Made by a program: the position numbers and the translations under genes. From positions 187,915-251,914 of the forward strand of contig NZ_MEJH01000006.1 in assembly GCF_001953635.1 (NCBI RefSeq): 64,000 nucleotides of DNA, written 5' to 3'. Of the stretch, positions 42,931-52,406 are shown piece by piece (position 1 is the stretch's first letter; every line of letters starts with the position of its first letter). Origin of the DNA: Alteromonas abrolhosensis (GTDB lineage Bacteria; Pseudomonadota; Gammaproteobacteria; Enterobacterales; Alteromonadaceae). A model generated the notes under the pieces. It searched no databases. It saw only the letters and a list, made by a program, of their open reading frames with translations, and had not been told where the DNA came from.

Positions 42931-44682
42931 CTAGTTCGCTGCCGCCTTTTCGTTCACATTCAGCGCACCTTGAGTTATGTCTAGGTGCCCATAAACTGTA
43001 GCGACCATTTTATTACTCGCCAAGCCAAAAAGCTGCTGAATATCTTCAAATGTTCCGCCCTCAAGTAAAATTTGATATGCTCGATTGTGACGGAAGTGAT
43101 GAAATCTGAAGGTCGTATCAATCCCTGCCTTTTCCAACGCTTCCACCCATTTCGTCATATCAAACTCAATTGTTGTTCCTGTATCATCCAGCGCAAACAA
43201 ATTGTCATGCGTAATATTATTTTTTCTACGATATTCCAACTGGCGCTCTATAACTTCCCTAAGGGCTTTCGTTACATGAATCGTGATGAGCCTGCTTCCT
43301 TTGGCGTGACGAGCAGGGATTTTTATGAAACTGCTGTTCCTTATTGTTAAATCTTCAATATCGCTGAGCTTCATACTGGAAGTACATATATGGTTGAGTG
43401 TATTGCCTTTTCTTGCACCAGAGTAGAAAGCAAAAGATAGTAGGTTTGCTTCAGTAGCGCATCGAGCATATTCGTCGCGGAATTTAGTAAATTGCTTAGT
43501 AGACAATTCAATTAATTCTCGTTTACCTGATTGGAAAGAGCACACTTTGATATTTTCATTTATAAGACGCTTTGCAAATAGTTCGTCATATATAGCTCTT
43601 AATTCGATTAGGTACTTGTTTCTGGTACTGTCTTTCTTACCGTTTAAAACAATAGCATCGTTAATTTCTTCGACTAATTCTTGGGAAAAGTTTCGGAGAT
43701 CGGTGGTAGCGAACATATAATTGAAAAACGCAATTTTTCTTGAACGTTGCTCAACTTGTTTAGCAGAAGACTTTTTATCTCGCACCAACCTTTCGGCCTT
43801 TCGATAAACCTCATTCCACAAATCAAAATTCTGCTCTTGAAAGTGTATGAGGTAAGAGAAATTTATACCGATCTGAGATAGTTTGTCCTTCAAACTGGCT
43901 GCTGCGATTTTTACTGCTTCTTTGTAGTCGCTAGTGTTCAGTCTTTCTCTTAAGTTGAACTTGTTTTCTCTAAACAAGTTAGTTAACTCATTCGCACTCC
44001 TCACATCCATTCTTTTTTCTAAAGGATTTTTATTGTCTACGTTGACCACTTTCACTTTGAAATATTCGATGAAACTTCTCGCCAAGCAATATTCTTTATC
44101 TGACAAAGTCCATTCATCTAAAAGAGGTGATAGCTCCTCTCTATTACGTGTAAGTAAATGATTCAAGCGTGACAGAGCGCGTTCATTGTTGGTATCAATA
44201 AACTGAAATTGCTTTTCAAGTTCTGGTTGAGGAGCAGGTTGTTGAGACTCTTCTTTTTGTTCAAAAGTTAATTCTGATAAATCCGCTGCCTTATTTGAGT
44301 CGTCTATTTTGTTGTGTGAGCTATTATCTGCGCTGGAAATACAATCAACTGGTGAATTCTCAGGTACGTGATAATCACGTTTACTTTCCTGAAGATGCCC
44401 AAAATTGGCGAGAGATTCGCAAAACGAAGATAAGCCACGCAAGTTAAAGAAGTATTTGTTGAGGGTCTTTGAATATTTATGAGCTATTAAACCATCGTTA
44501 GCTAACGCAATGACTTCATGTTCTGAAAGTAAGAGAAACTGCGCAGCCTCTTTGAGGCCCATTGGACGAATTGAAGCATCTGCGACTGTTGTCTTAGGTA
44601 TTTCTTGTCGAACAGCACCAGCAGCAACACTCGGGATATACCCAAGTGTTTCCGGCTTGTGAGACTGTTGCGATTGAAACAA
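42931..44682 (-). CDS. Second tyrosine recombinase with N-terminal helix-turn-helix domain
   Basis: A 583-residue recombinase on the same strand, 56 bp upstream of the first. The catalytic domain is C-terminal (about residues 390-575): R in FAFYSGARKGNTL, HHFRHNRA as the H-x-x-R motif, and Tyr in ATVYGHLD. Residues about 41-75 (MGLKEAAQFLLLSEHEVIAL and the following helix) look like an excisionase or MerR-type DNA-binding unit. The middle is helical and charged. The start is TTG after AGGTAG; an ATG 40 codons in lacks a ribosome site. Its role may be excision, directionality or control of the first integrase; this is inference. Confidence 0.88.
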   Translation of the reverse strand: MFQSQQSHKPETLGYIPSVAAGAVRQEIPKTTVADASIRPMGLKEAAQFLLLSEHEVIALANDGLIAHKYSKTLNKYFFNLRGLSSFCESLANFGHLQESKRDYHVPENSPVDCISSADNSSHNKIDDSNKAADLSELTFEQKEESQQPAPQPELEKQFQFIDTNNERALSRLNHLLTRNREELSPLLDEWTLSDKEYCLARSFIEYFKVKVVNVDNKNPLEKRMDVRSANELTNLFRENKFNLRERLNTSDYKEAVKIAAASLKDKLSQIGINFSYLIHFQEQNFDLWNEVYRKAERLVRDKKSSAKQVEQRSRKIAFFNYMFATTDLRNFSQELVEEINDAIVLNGKKDSTRNKYLIELRAIYDELFAKRLINENIKVCSFQSGKRELIELSTKQFTKFRDEYARCATEANLLSFAFYSGARKGNTLNHICTSSMKLSDIEDLTIRNSSFIKIPARHAKGSRLITIHVTKALREVIERQLEYRRKNNITHDNLFALDDTGTTIEFDMTKWVEALEKAGIDTTFRFHHFRHNRAYQILLEGGTFEDIQQLFGLASNKMVATVYGHLDITQGALNVNEKAAAN

Positions 44683-44770
44683 TGTATCTACCTAGTTCAT
44701 AGTTTGGTAGCAGTTTAATCGATGTAGAATTTCCAAAAGCACGTAAATTTTTTGTCTGTAGCTCTAGGCG

Positions 44771-44799
44771 AAAAAAAGAGCCAACATTTCAGTTGGCTC
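44771..44799 (-). terminator. Terminator of the small minus-strand gene at 44807
   Basis: Stem GAGCCAAC and GTTGGCTC (8 bp, 6-base loop) followed on the minus strand by a run of seven T. It lies 8 bp past the stop of the 108-residue gene. Confidence 0.85.
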
Positions 44800-44806
44800 A
44801 GTATTG

Positions 44807-45133
44807 CTACAGCTGCTCAATAAAACGTGAAACTGTGCAGTTAAAAAGATAGTGAAAGTGCGCTAGCAAGCCTTTTGTCATCACGTGGTGCGTTACTTCG
44901 TCTTGAAAATACTTCAACACGCCAAAATGCATTGTTACGTACACACCAGTTAAAGTTCTGGCCTGCTCTGGGAGTGTATCCATAAGGGCATGGCTTATGA
45001 TGATAAACTCAGTTTGTGATACGTAATTTCGAACATAGTAGATATATGAGTCATTATGTTCGTATAGTGCAATACAGTCTTCGTCATCTGAGAAAAAGTG
45101 TGTAGACCTTTCAACCACTTTCAAGTTTGTCAT
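44807..45133 (-). CDS. Small protein of unknown function
   Basis: 108 residues, starting after GGAGATAAG. I do not recognise it. It begins MTNLKVVERSTHFFSDDEDC and is rich in His, Tyr and Phe in its middle (EHNDSYIYYVRNYVSQ), with no membrane helix or signal. It has its own terminator and is divergent from two small plus-strand genes, so a regulatory or anti-phage accessory role is possible but unsupported. Confidence 0.7.
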   Translation of the reverse strand: MTNLKVVERSTHFFSDDEDCIALYEHNDSYIYYVRNYVSQTEFIIISHALMDTLPEQARTLTGVYVTMHFGVLKYFQDEVTHHVMTKGLLAHFHYLFNCTVSRFIEQL

Positions 45134-45240
45134 GTCTTATCTCCATTATTTAAGTCTTATAGTGAAATAAGCCACACGGACGGAAATTTTTCGTTTACGC
45201 GAACTACTTAGTCATGAAACCCATTAAATTAAGGAATTTT

Positions 45241-45564
45241 ATGACAACCAATAGTACCTACCTGTGCACCGCTGTTATCTCTGACATTTTTAGCTCACTA
45301 GCTAATGCATTTCTGTTGTATAGAGATGAAATAGACGGTGCGCAGTATAGAAATAGCCAACACATCGAAGATTCGATAATGAACGTAGTATTGCAAAATC
45401 AGGTGATTACTGACCCTTCGTATTTGCCTCTGATTCGAGAGCTTGTTGGTGTAGTAGTGAGTGAACCTTTGTTATATGCAGAGTGGACAGAGGACGATTT
45501 TGAATTCTTTTCAGAACAAATGAAGTTTGACTTCGACGACATCAGCGAAGATTTTCCCGACTAG
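45241..45564 (+). CDS. Small acidic protein of unknown function
   Basis: 107 residues from the ATG at 45241, which has AAGGAAT upstream; an in-frame ATG at 45214 lacks one. The C-terminus is strongly acidic (FDFDDISEDFPD). The body is predicted helical with alternating hydrophobics, and no motif is recognised. It precedes a 130-residue unknown gene by 38 bp, so the two are probably one transcript ending at the terminator at 45999. Confidence 0.7.
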   Translation: MTTNSTYLCTAVISDIFSSLANAFLLYRDEIDGAQYRNSQHIEDSIMNVVLQNQVITDPSYLPLIRELVGVVVSEPLLYAEWTEDDFEFFSEQMKFDFDDISEDFPD

Positions 45565-45602
45565 GGGCTTAGTTACTTCTGAGTACAAACAGGAGTAACA
45601 AC

Positions 45603-45995
45603 ATGCAAGACAAAAAAACTAGTATCATTCGAAAATATAAGCGGCAGTCAAAGTCACCTTTCACAGGAGATGACTCAACCATATTGCTGTTAGCGAATTT
45701 AGAAATTGAAGGTGAGAGCTTACGGCTGGATTATCAGCGATATATCTACTTACATCGCAGTGAAACAGGTCAATGGCTGGGGATATCGCTAAGTTCTTCG
45801 TTAATTGATGAATTATCTGATGGCAAAGGCAAATACCGGAACCACAGAGAAGCATTGACTGTGTTACTGAGATACCACGAAGAGATTCGTAACTTTCTAA
45901 AACATTTTTCGGATGAAATAGAGTCAATTTTTGGTATCGACGCCGAAACGTGGATGATTGCATGTAAAGCTCGATGGAGAAAGTTGCTCAAATAG
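45603..45995 (+). CDS. Small basic protein of unknown function
   Basis: 130 residues with a basic N-terminus (IIRKYKRQSKSPF) and a basic C-terminus (KARWRKLLK). AGGAG lies nine bases before the ATG. No domain is recognised. The acid/base contrast with the 107-residue gene just upstream would fit two interacting partners, but that is speculation. Confidence 0.7.
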   Translation: MQDKKTSIIRKYKRQSKSPFTGDDSTILLLANLEIEGESLRLDYQRYIYLHRSETGQWLGISLSSSLIDELSDGKGKYRNHREALTVLLRYHEEIRNFLKHFSDEIESIFGIDAETWMIACKARWRKLLK

Positions 45996-45998
45996 ACT

Positions 45999-46025
45999 AA
46001 TGGCCTCAGGAGAGGCCATTTTTTG
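45999..46025 (+). terminator. Terminator of the two small plus-strand genes
   Basis: Stem AATGGCCTC and GAGGCCATT with a four-base loop and a T run, directly after the stop at 45995. The following stretch to 46283 holds no gene I can support; one 34-codon frame near 46110-46213 has no ribosome site. Confidence 0.9.
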
Positions 46026-46283
46026 TTTATTGGTAGTAGTCTACGTTTAATCTTCTTTACAGTTTTAATTAGTAGGCTTGAACCTCTATTGACGGGTTGT
46101 TATCAGGTGTGAAGTGTACTATTCGTGAATCACCGATAGTTATTCGCTCTAGGTATGGTTATGATGTCGCTATAGAAACTGTGGCTACTAAGCATGGAGA
46201 GTTTCTGGGGTAATAACTAGATTACTAGTGTCAATAAAAGCTTTGGAAATTTAGATAAAAAGACATTTTAAAGGGACTTACGA

Positions 46284-47321
46284 GTGAAATATTCAGAATT
46301 TGGTATTACGATCGATACACATTCACATCATGAGCTTGAAGGAAAACTCACTCAGCAGTTTACTGCCGATTTTGACAACGGTTGTTCGTGGATGGATCGC
46401 CTCTATGCAAGTGACGAACCGGATCTGACAGTGATTGGCTATAAAGGCTTTGCTGCCGACCTTGTACTTTTCTTAGAAAATATTGCGCCAGATCTTCGCT
46501 TCACTATAACGGATGCCAGATGGGTAGAATCCTTAAAAAAGGGACAGAAACTATTTCGTCCAGTCACCAACGTTTCTCCACGTCGCCTCTTCTCTGTGCT
46601 GATTGGACGCAAGACCACCATAAGTGAGTTGAAAAACATAACACTGCCTGAAGACGTACTGTACATTCTTGAAAGAGAACTTCTCTACCATTTCGATTGT
46701 TCAAAGTCGAAGAAAGAACAACATTTGTGGCATTGGCTTATTAAGCGCAAGGTTCAGATCCTCGATTTGGCAAAAAACCGTAAGATACACCTCGCGACAG
46801 GCGAACTAGACTGCAAAAAATTATTTTCTCTACTCAAAAAGGAAACACGTTTAGAGGAAGAATTACCTTGTCTCTATTTATCCTCAATCCCTCTTGCACA
46901 GACCAGTAGGCGATACGGTTTTTATCTGGAACAACTTTTTAAACAACGCGAAATCTTACCCTCAACAACATATGCTAAAGGCATAGCTTTTGAAAACGAA
47001 GTAAATATCTTCCTACAAACACTTGGATTCGAGACAGAGACAACACCCACCAGTGGAGATTTCGGTGTTGATCTGATTCTGCTCAGTCCCGAAAATGGGA
47101 GTCGTACAGCTGTGCAGTGCAAGGATTTCAAAGGTGAGGTGGGCGTAAGCGCCATTCAAGAGGTATTCGCTGGAAAAATGCACTATCAATGTGAGAAAGC
47201 AATGGTTATTGGTCGAGATGGATTCGGGAAGGCTGCGCTTTCCCTAGCAGAATCAACAGGTGTAGTGTGCTCTACACTCACCCAACTGCAAGCTAAAGCT
47301 AGAGGATGCCTAATTTTTTAG
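46284..47321 (+). CDS. Mrr-like restriction endonuclease
   Basis: 345 residues, starting with GTG after AAGGGA. The C-terminal 115 residues match the Mrr catalytic fold of the PD-(D/E)xK group: E238 in GIAFENEVNIFL, D263 in SGDFGVDLILLS and Q278-x-K280 in AVQCKDF. Mrr enzymes cut DNA with foreign modification. The N-terminal 220 residues are not recognised and would form the DNA- or modification-recognition part. It lies 85 bp upstream of hsdR in the same direction, but a promoter-like site between suggests a separate unit. Confidence 0.8.
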   Translation: MKYSEFGITIDTHSHHELEGKLTQQFTADFDNGCSWMDRLYASDEPDLTVIGYKGFAADLVLFLENIAPDLRFTITDARWVESLKKGQKLFRPVTNVSPRRLFSVLIGRKTTISELKNITLPEDVLYILERELLYHFDCSKSKKEQHLWHWLIKRKVQILDLAKNRKIHLATGELDCKKLFSLLKKETRLEEELPCLYLSSIPLAQTSRRYGFYLEQLFKQREILPSTTYAKGIAFENEVNIFLQTLGFETETTPTSGDFGVDLILLSPENGSRTAVQCKDFKGEVGVSAIQEVFAGKMHYQCEKAMVIGRDGFGKAALSLAESTGVVCSTLTQLQAKARGCLIF

Positions 47322-47344
47322 CAATAACGGCATTAAGACAAATC

Positions 47345-47373
47345 TTAATCATGATTAAACTTTAGTATATAGT
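47345..47373 (+). promoter_or_regulatory. Candidate hsdR promoter with palindromic operator
   Basis: A perfect 14-bp palindrome, TTAATCATGATTAA (47345-47358), is placed where the -35 would be for a good -10, TATAGT (47368-47373). hsdR starts 33 bp further on. A dimeric repressor bound here would block transcription of the restriction operon. Confidence 0.5.
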
Positions 47374-47406
47374 GTGAGCAGTAGATGAGTAGACAAGGAA
47401 AGTTGT

Positions 47407-50400
47407 ATGGTATTCACAAGCAATTTTGAGTTTCTTAAAGCACACGCAGTTTGGTTTTATAACCTTGCAGCAAGTGCTGAGCGCAACTTCTCCTCTGATC
47501 CTAATACAACACTTATCAAAATGCGCCAACTCGGCGAAGCCATTGCTCAGAATATTGCAGCCCGTGTGGGCGTTGAGTATGGCAACGATATCAAGCAAGT
47601 AGATTTACTTCGCGATATAGATTACTCACTTAGATTAGATGACAACGTTCGAGACGCTTTTCATACTTTAAGAAAGTTAGGGAATACAGCAACCCACGAG
47701 TTTGATAGTAGCAGCCACCGCGACGCCCTGAAGTCGATGATGGTAGGTCACGCGCTTTCCATGTGGTTTCACACCACATTTGGAGGAGACAAGGCCAAAG
47801 GTTTTAAAGTTTCCAAGTTTGTAAAACCTGAAGATCCCTCCGCTTACGTTAGAGAAATAGAAGAGCAATTAGAACAACTCAAGATTGAATCTCAACGCAC
47901 ATCAGACCGCATAAAAGTTGCTGAAAAACTAAGCCAAATTGAGCATGAAAAAGCCGAGGCTGAACGCCTTCGTGCAGAGCGAATGGCGGAAGAGCGTGAG
48001 ATATGGGAACAGTTGGCTCAAGAACAAGAAGAAGCGCTTGCCAACTATCGCGCTGAAGTTGAGCGTGAAAATAAAGACAACTTTGACCATTTTAAAGCGC
48101 AACCAAAAGAGCAGCAGGCCGCTGAGCTTCAGCGCATAGAAAAATCTCACTTTGAAATGGATGAGGCGGAAACCCGTGTCATCATTGACCAGCAACTTAT
48201 TGATGCAGGTTGGGAAGCTGATACAGAGAACTTACGCTATTCTAAAGGCGCTCGCCCAGAACCCAATAAAAACCGTGCTATTGCAGAGTGGCCCACAGAT
48301 TCTGGGCCAGCTGATTACGCGCTCTTTATCGGTACAACGCTGGTGGCCGTTGTCGAAGCAAAGAAAAATGCAAAGAATGTATATGGCGCTATCGACCAAG
48401 CCAAACGTTATGCAAAAGGTATCGCATCGTTAACTGATGATATTGAAGTGACAGAGTACGGCGAGTTTAAAGTGCCGCTTACATTCGCAACCAATGGCCG
48501 CGCGTATTTAAAACAATTGGAGCAAGAAAGCGGGATATGGTTCTTAGACGTTCGTGATACCACTAATCGCCGCAAAGCGTTGAAAGGCTGGTACTCCCCT
48601 CAAGAAATCAAAACGTATTTACGCCAAACACCCCAAAAAGCCAACGCGCAACTAGATGACATGGGTTTTGAGTACGAACTTCAGTTACGTGATTATCAGA
48701 AGCAAGCCATTCTCAGCGTTGAGCAAGCCATTAAAGATGAAAAAGAGCGTGCGCTTGTAGCGATGGCAACCGGAACGGGTAAAACAAAAACCTGTATTGC
48801 GTTGGTTTACCGCCTTTTGAAAGCAGAACGCTTTCGCCGAATCCTGTTTCTAGTAGACCGCAGTGCCCTGGGCGTGCAGGCCACTGTCGATTTTGGTGAA
48901 GTGCGTATGGAAAACCTTAATACGTTTGCAGATACTTTTGACGTATTGGGCATGGAGCCAGAAAAAAATCCAAAACCCACGCCTGATGACGACACAAAAG
49001 TACACGTGGCTACAGTACAGGGGTTGGTTAAGCGTATCATGTACCCATCAGAAGATGCCTCTAGGCCAGGGGTAGGGCAGTATGACTGCATCGTAGTGGA
49101 TGAGTGCCACCGTGGTTACCTGTTAGACCGAGAGCTAAGTGAAACCGAGGTAAAGTTTAGAGATCAGCAAGATTATGTTTCAAAATATCGCGCAGTAATA
49201 GACTACTTCGATGCATTCAAAATTGGGTTAACGGCAACGCCAGCCATACATACCACCGATATCTTTGGCGACCCAGTATTCTCTTACAGCTATACCGAAG
49301 CAGTAATTGATGGTTACCTGGTTGACCATCTACCTCCTGTAAGAATTCATACGAAACTCAACACCGATGGTATTCACTACAATGTGAATGAAGAAGTGCA
49401 AGTTTACGACCCACAAACCAATCAACTTGAACTCATTCATACACCCGATGAACTCGACTTTGATGTTGCGCAGTTCAACAGAAAAGTAATAGCGCCAGAA
49501 TTTACCAAAGCGATAGCGAATTGGCTGATAGAAAGTGATTCAATTGACCCATACTCTCAAGAAAAAACACTCATCTTTTGTGTAACTGACAAACACGCTG
49601 ATGAGATGGTAGAGGCGCTTAAAGACGCCTGTGAACATTATCATGGGGCCGTTGACGATGACGCTATTATGAAAATAACGGGTGCATCTGATAAGCCGCT
49701 CCAGCTCATCAGGCGTTATAAAAATGACCGTCTTCCCAATATTGTAGTCACGGTAGACCTGCTGACCACTGGTGTGGACGTACCCTCTATCTGTAACCTT
49801 GTATTTATGCGCCGCGTGAACAGCCGAATTCTTTACGAACAGATGTTAGGCCGTGCTACGCGTCGCTGTGACGACATCGCTAAAGAGCGGTTTCGTATTT
49901 ACGATGCTGTAGACATTTACAAACAGCTCGAAAAAGTGAACACCATGAAGCCCGTGGTCACGAACGTAGACATTACTTTTAGCAAGCTAGAAAGCGAGAT
50001 TAAAGAGGGTAAAGACAGCAAACTTCAGGAACTCGCGAAAGACCAGTTTTTGAGTAAGCTTCAAAGTAAGAAGCGCTACCTTACTGAAACCCAGCAAAGC
50101 GAATTCGAACGCATTGTTGGAAAGCCGCCTCAGGAGTTTGCTCAAGAGTTAAAAGCAAAGCCAGTACAGGAAGTTGCAGACTGGTTCTTGAATAACCCAG
50201 GCTTAGGCGAGCTGCTCGATATGAAAGTAAAAGGCACGGGTGGTTTTAATCGAATTGTGGTTTCTGAGCATGAAGACGAGGTGCTCGATACCTCAACAGG
50301 TTATGGCAGCGGCCAGAAACCAGAAGACTACCTAACCGCCTTCAACGACTTCGTTAATGCCAATAGCAATAGAATGGTTGCTATTCAAACAGTCATTCAA

Positions 50401-50859
50401 CGTCCGTGGGAATTAACCCGTGAAAGCTTGAAACAATTAGCATTAGAACTTGAAAAAAACGAGTTTAGAGAAGAAGATCTCAAGGCGGCATGGAAAGAAG
50501 TACGAAACGAAGATATCGCTGCCAGAATCATTGGTTACATTCGCCAGGCCGCAATAGGTGAAGCCCTTATCCCATACGAAGAAAGAGTAGATAGAGCATT
50601 AGATAGAATACTTGCAAGCCAGCCCTGGAAAACACCGCAGCGGGACTGGTTAAGCACCATCGCTAAACAAATGAAAGCTAACATTATTGTTGATGAAGCG
50701 AACTTGAATGAAGGTATTTTCAAGCAGCGGTTAGGTGGCATCAATCGCGCCAACAAACTCTTCGACCAGCCTATTACCGAAATCCTCGCCCAGTTTAATC
50801 GTGCATTGTGGGTGAACGATGATGACGGCGGTTACACAGATGATAAAGCAACAGCCTGA
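47407..50859 (+). CDS. hsdR: Type I restriction enzyme, R subunit
   Basis: Motor and nuclease subunit, 1150 residues. Domains in order: an N-terminal helical domain (1-125) resembling DUF4145, with GEAIAQNIAARVG and LRKLGNTATHEF; a coiled coil rich in Glu (about 140-235); the nuclease with D near 303 (GPADYALFI) and VEAKK near 317; the helicase with Walker A ATGTGKTKT near 455, VVDECHRG near 563, LTATPA and LGRATRRCDD. A C-terminal helical domain contacts the methylase core. Known type I R subunits translocate DNA and cleave away from the site. It precedes hsdM by 38 bp. Confidence 0.97.
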   Translation: MVFTSNFEFLKAHAVWFYNLAASAERNFSSDPNTTLIKMRQLGEAIAQNIAARVGVEYGNDIKQVDLLRDIDYSLRLDDNVRDAFHTLRKLGNTATHEFDSSSHRDALKSMMVGHALSMWFHTTFGGDKAKGFKVSKFVKPEDPSAYVREIEEQLEQLKIESQRTSDRIKVAEKLSQIEHEKAEAERLRAERMAEEREIWEQLAQEQEEALANYRAEVERENKDNFDHFKAQPKEQQAAELQRIEKSHFEMDEAETRVIIDQQLIDAGWEADTENLRYSKGARPEPNKNRAIAEWPTDSGPADYALFIGTTLVAVVEAKKNAKNVYGAIDQAKRYAKGIASLTDDIEVTEYGEFKVPLTFATNGRAYLKQLEQESGIWFLDVRDTTNRRKALKGWYSPQEIKTYLRQTPQKANAQLDDMGFEYELQLRDYQKQAILSVEQAIKDEKERALVAMATGTGKTKTCIALVYRLLKAERFRRILFLVDRSALGVQATVDFGEVRMENLNTFADTFDVLGMEPEKNPKPTPDDDTKVHVATVQGLVKRIMYPSEDASRPGVGQYDCIVVDECHRGYLLDRELSETEVKFRDQQDYVSKYRAVIDYFDAFKIGLTATPAIHTTDIFGDPVFSYSYTEAVIDGYLVDHLPPVRIHTKLNTDGIHYNVNEEVQVYDPQTNQLELIHTPDELDFDVAQFNRKVIAPEFTKAIANWLIESDSIDPYSQEKTLIFCVTDKHADEMVEALKDACEHYHGAVDDDAIMKITGASDKPLQLIRRYKNDRLPNIVVTVDLLTTGVDVPSICNLVFMRRVNSRILYEQMLGRATRRCDDIAKERFRIYDAVDIYKQLEKVNTMKPVVTNVDITFSKLESEIKEGKDSKLQELAKDQFLSKLQSKKRYLTETQQSEFERIVGKPPQEFAQELKAKPVQEVADWFLNNPGLGELLDMKVKGTGGFNRIVVSEHEDEVLDTSTGYGSGQKPEDYLTAFNDFVNANSNRMVAIQTVIQRPWELTRESLKQLALELEKNEFREEDLKAAWKEVRNEDIAARIIGYIRQAAIGEALIPYEERVDRALDRILASQPWKTPQRDWLSTIAKQMKANIIVDEANLNEGIFKQRLGGINRANKLFDQPITEILAQFNRALWVNDDDGGYTDDKATA

Positions 50860-50897
50860 TTTTAGGCTGTGCAAAGAATCAAATAAGAGACAGTAGT

Positions 50898-52406
50898 ATG
50901 AGTACACAAGATTTAATCAGCAAGTTATGGAACCTTTGTCACGTATTGCGTGACGACGGCGTAACTTACCACGAGTACCTGAACGAACTAACTTACCTAA
51001 TTTTCCTGAAAATGGTTGAAGAGACAGGACAGGATAATCTTATTCCTGAAAATTATCGCTGGAGCGATATTGAAAACTTCAATGCAGCGACACGTTTAGA
51101 AGAATACAAAAAGCTACTTATTCACCTTGGTTCACATGGCTCGCTAATTACAAAAGCGATTTTTGCTGATGCAGCAACATGTATTCGCAAACCTGCAACA
51201 TTAAATAAGCTGGTAACTGAAATCGACAAGCTAGACTGGTACTCAGCCAAAGTAGAAGGCTTGGGCGATATGTACGAAGGCTTGCTGGAAATCAATGCGA
51301 GTGAGAAGAAGTCGGGCGCAGGCCAATATTTCACGCCAAGGGTACTTATCGATGCCATGGTAGAGCTAATGCGCCCAACGCTAGACGACGTTGTAGTAGA
51401 CCCAACAGCTGGCACAGGCGGGTTTATCATCGCCGCGCATAAATATTTAGAAGAACACAACGACATCTCAAGCCTTTCGGAAACTGCATACGACAAGTAC
51501 CAGCATAAAACTTTTTTCGGCATGGAATTAGTACCCGATACGCGCCGCCTAGCTATGATGAACCTAATGCTGCACGACTTAGCGATTGACGATGACAACG
51601 CAGGTGTACTTTATGGAGATACCTTATCAAACGAAGGTAAAGCATTGCCAAAAGCCTCGCTTATTTTAGCCAACCCGCCTTTTGGCACGAAGCAGGGTGG
51701 TGGCGTGCCTACCCGTGATGACCTAGTACATTACACCAGTAATAAGCAATTGGCCTTTCTTCACGCTATGTACCAAACCATGCTTAAGCCTGGTGGGCGA
51801 GTAGCAGTAGTGCTACCTGATAACGTATTGTTCGAAGGCTCTACAGGCCGCAAGATACGTAACGATTTGATGGAAAAATGTAACCTGCACACCATCCTTC
51901 GCTTGCCGACAGGTATCTTCTACGCGGCGGGTGTAAAAACAAATGTGCTGTTTTTCGACAAGCCAAAAGATGTGAATCAAGACACAGGCAACACTCAAAA
52001 TGTGTGGGTTTACGATATGCGAGCAAACATGCCGCAATTCGGCAAACGTACAGTGTTAACCAAAGCTCATTTCGATGAGTTTTATGAGGCTGTAGGCAGC
52101 GACCTTACTCAGGTTGATGAAGCGCAGCGCCAAGCTTTTATCGATAATCATCAAAACGGTAGTGATGTGGGGGATGTCGACACCTGTCGCCTACGTAAAT
52201 TCACTCGTGAAGAAATTGCAGCGAAAGAAGACTCTTTAGATTTGGCTTGGATTCGTGATGATAGCGTAGAAGATGCGTCTAAACTGCCTGAGCCAGATGT
52301 GCTGATTAACGAAGCCATTGAAGAGTTGGCGGGTGCGATTACCGATTTACAGTCGATTTTGGTTGAGCTGGATGTAGCAGAGGCTTCGGAAGAGGTTGTG
52401 CTATGA
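50898..52406 (+). CDS. hsdM: Type I restriction-modification methylase, M subunit
   Basis: N6-adenine methyltransferase subunit, 502 residues. The helical N-terminal domain (1-150) starts with LISKLWNLCHVLRDDGVTYH. The SAM motif DPTAGTGGFI is near residue 170 and the catalytic NPPFG is near 258, followed by the GGRVAVVLPDNVLF block. It pairs with HsdS to methylate the host sites and with HsdR to restrict. It overlaps hsdS by 4 bp (ATGA). Confidence 0.97.
   Translation: MSTQDLISKLWNLCHVLRDDGVTYHEYLNELTYLIFLKMVEETGQDNLIPENYRWSDIENFNAATRLEEYKKLLIHLGSHGSLITKAIFADAATCIRKPATLNKLVTEIDKLDWYSAKVEGLGDMYEGLLEINASEKKSGAGQYFTPRVLIDAMVELMRPTLDDVVVDPTAGTGGFIIAAHKYLEEHNDISSLSETAYDKYQHKTFFGMELVPDTRRLAMMNLMLHDLAIDDDNAGVLYGDTLSNEGKALPKASLILANPPFGTKQGGGVPTRDDLVHYTSNKQLAFLHAMYQTMLKPGGRVAVVLPDNVLFEGSTGRKIRNDLMEKCNLHTILRLPTGIFYAAGVKTNVLFFDKPKDVNQDTGNTQNVWVYDMRANMPQFGKRTVLTKAHFDEFYEAVGSDLTQVDEAQRQAFIDNHQNGSDVGDVDTCRLRKFTREEIAAKEDSLDLAWIRDDSVEDASKLPEPDVLINEAIEELAGAITDLQSILVELDVAEASEEVVL

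Noticed and set aside
46110..46213. A 34-codon frame starting with GTG upstream of the Mrr-like gene
   Set aside because: No ribosome site and nothing recognisable; probably chance.
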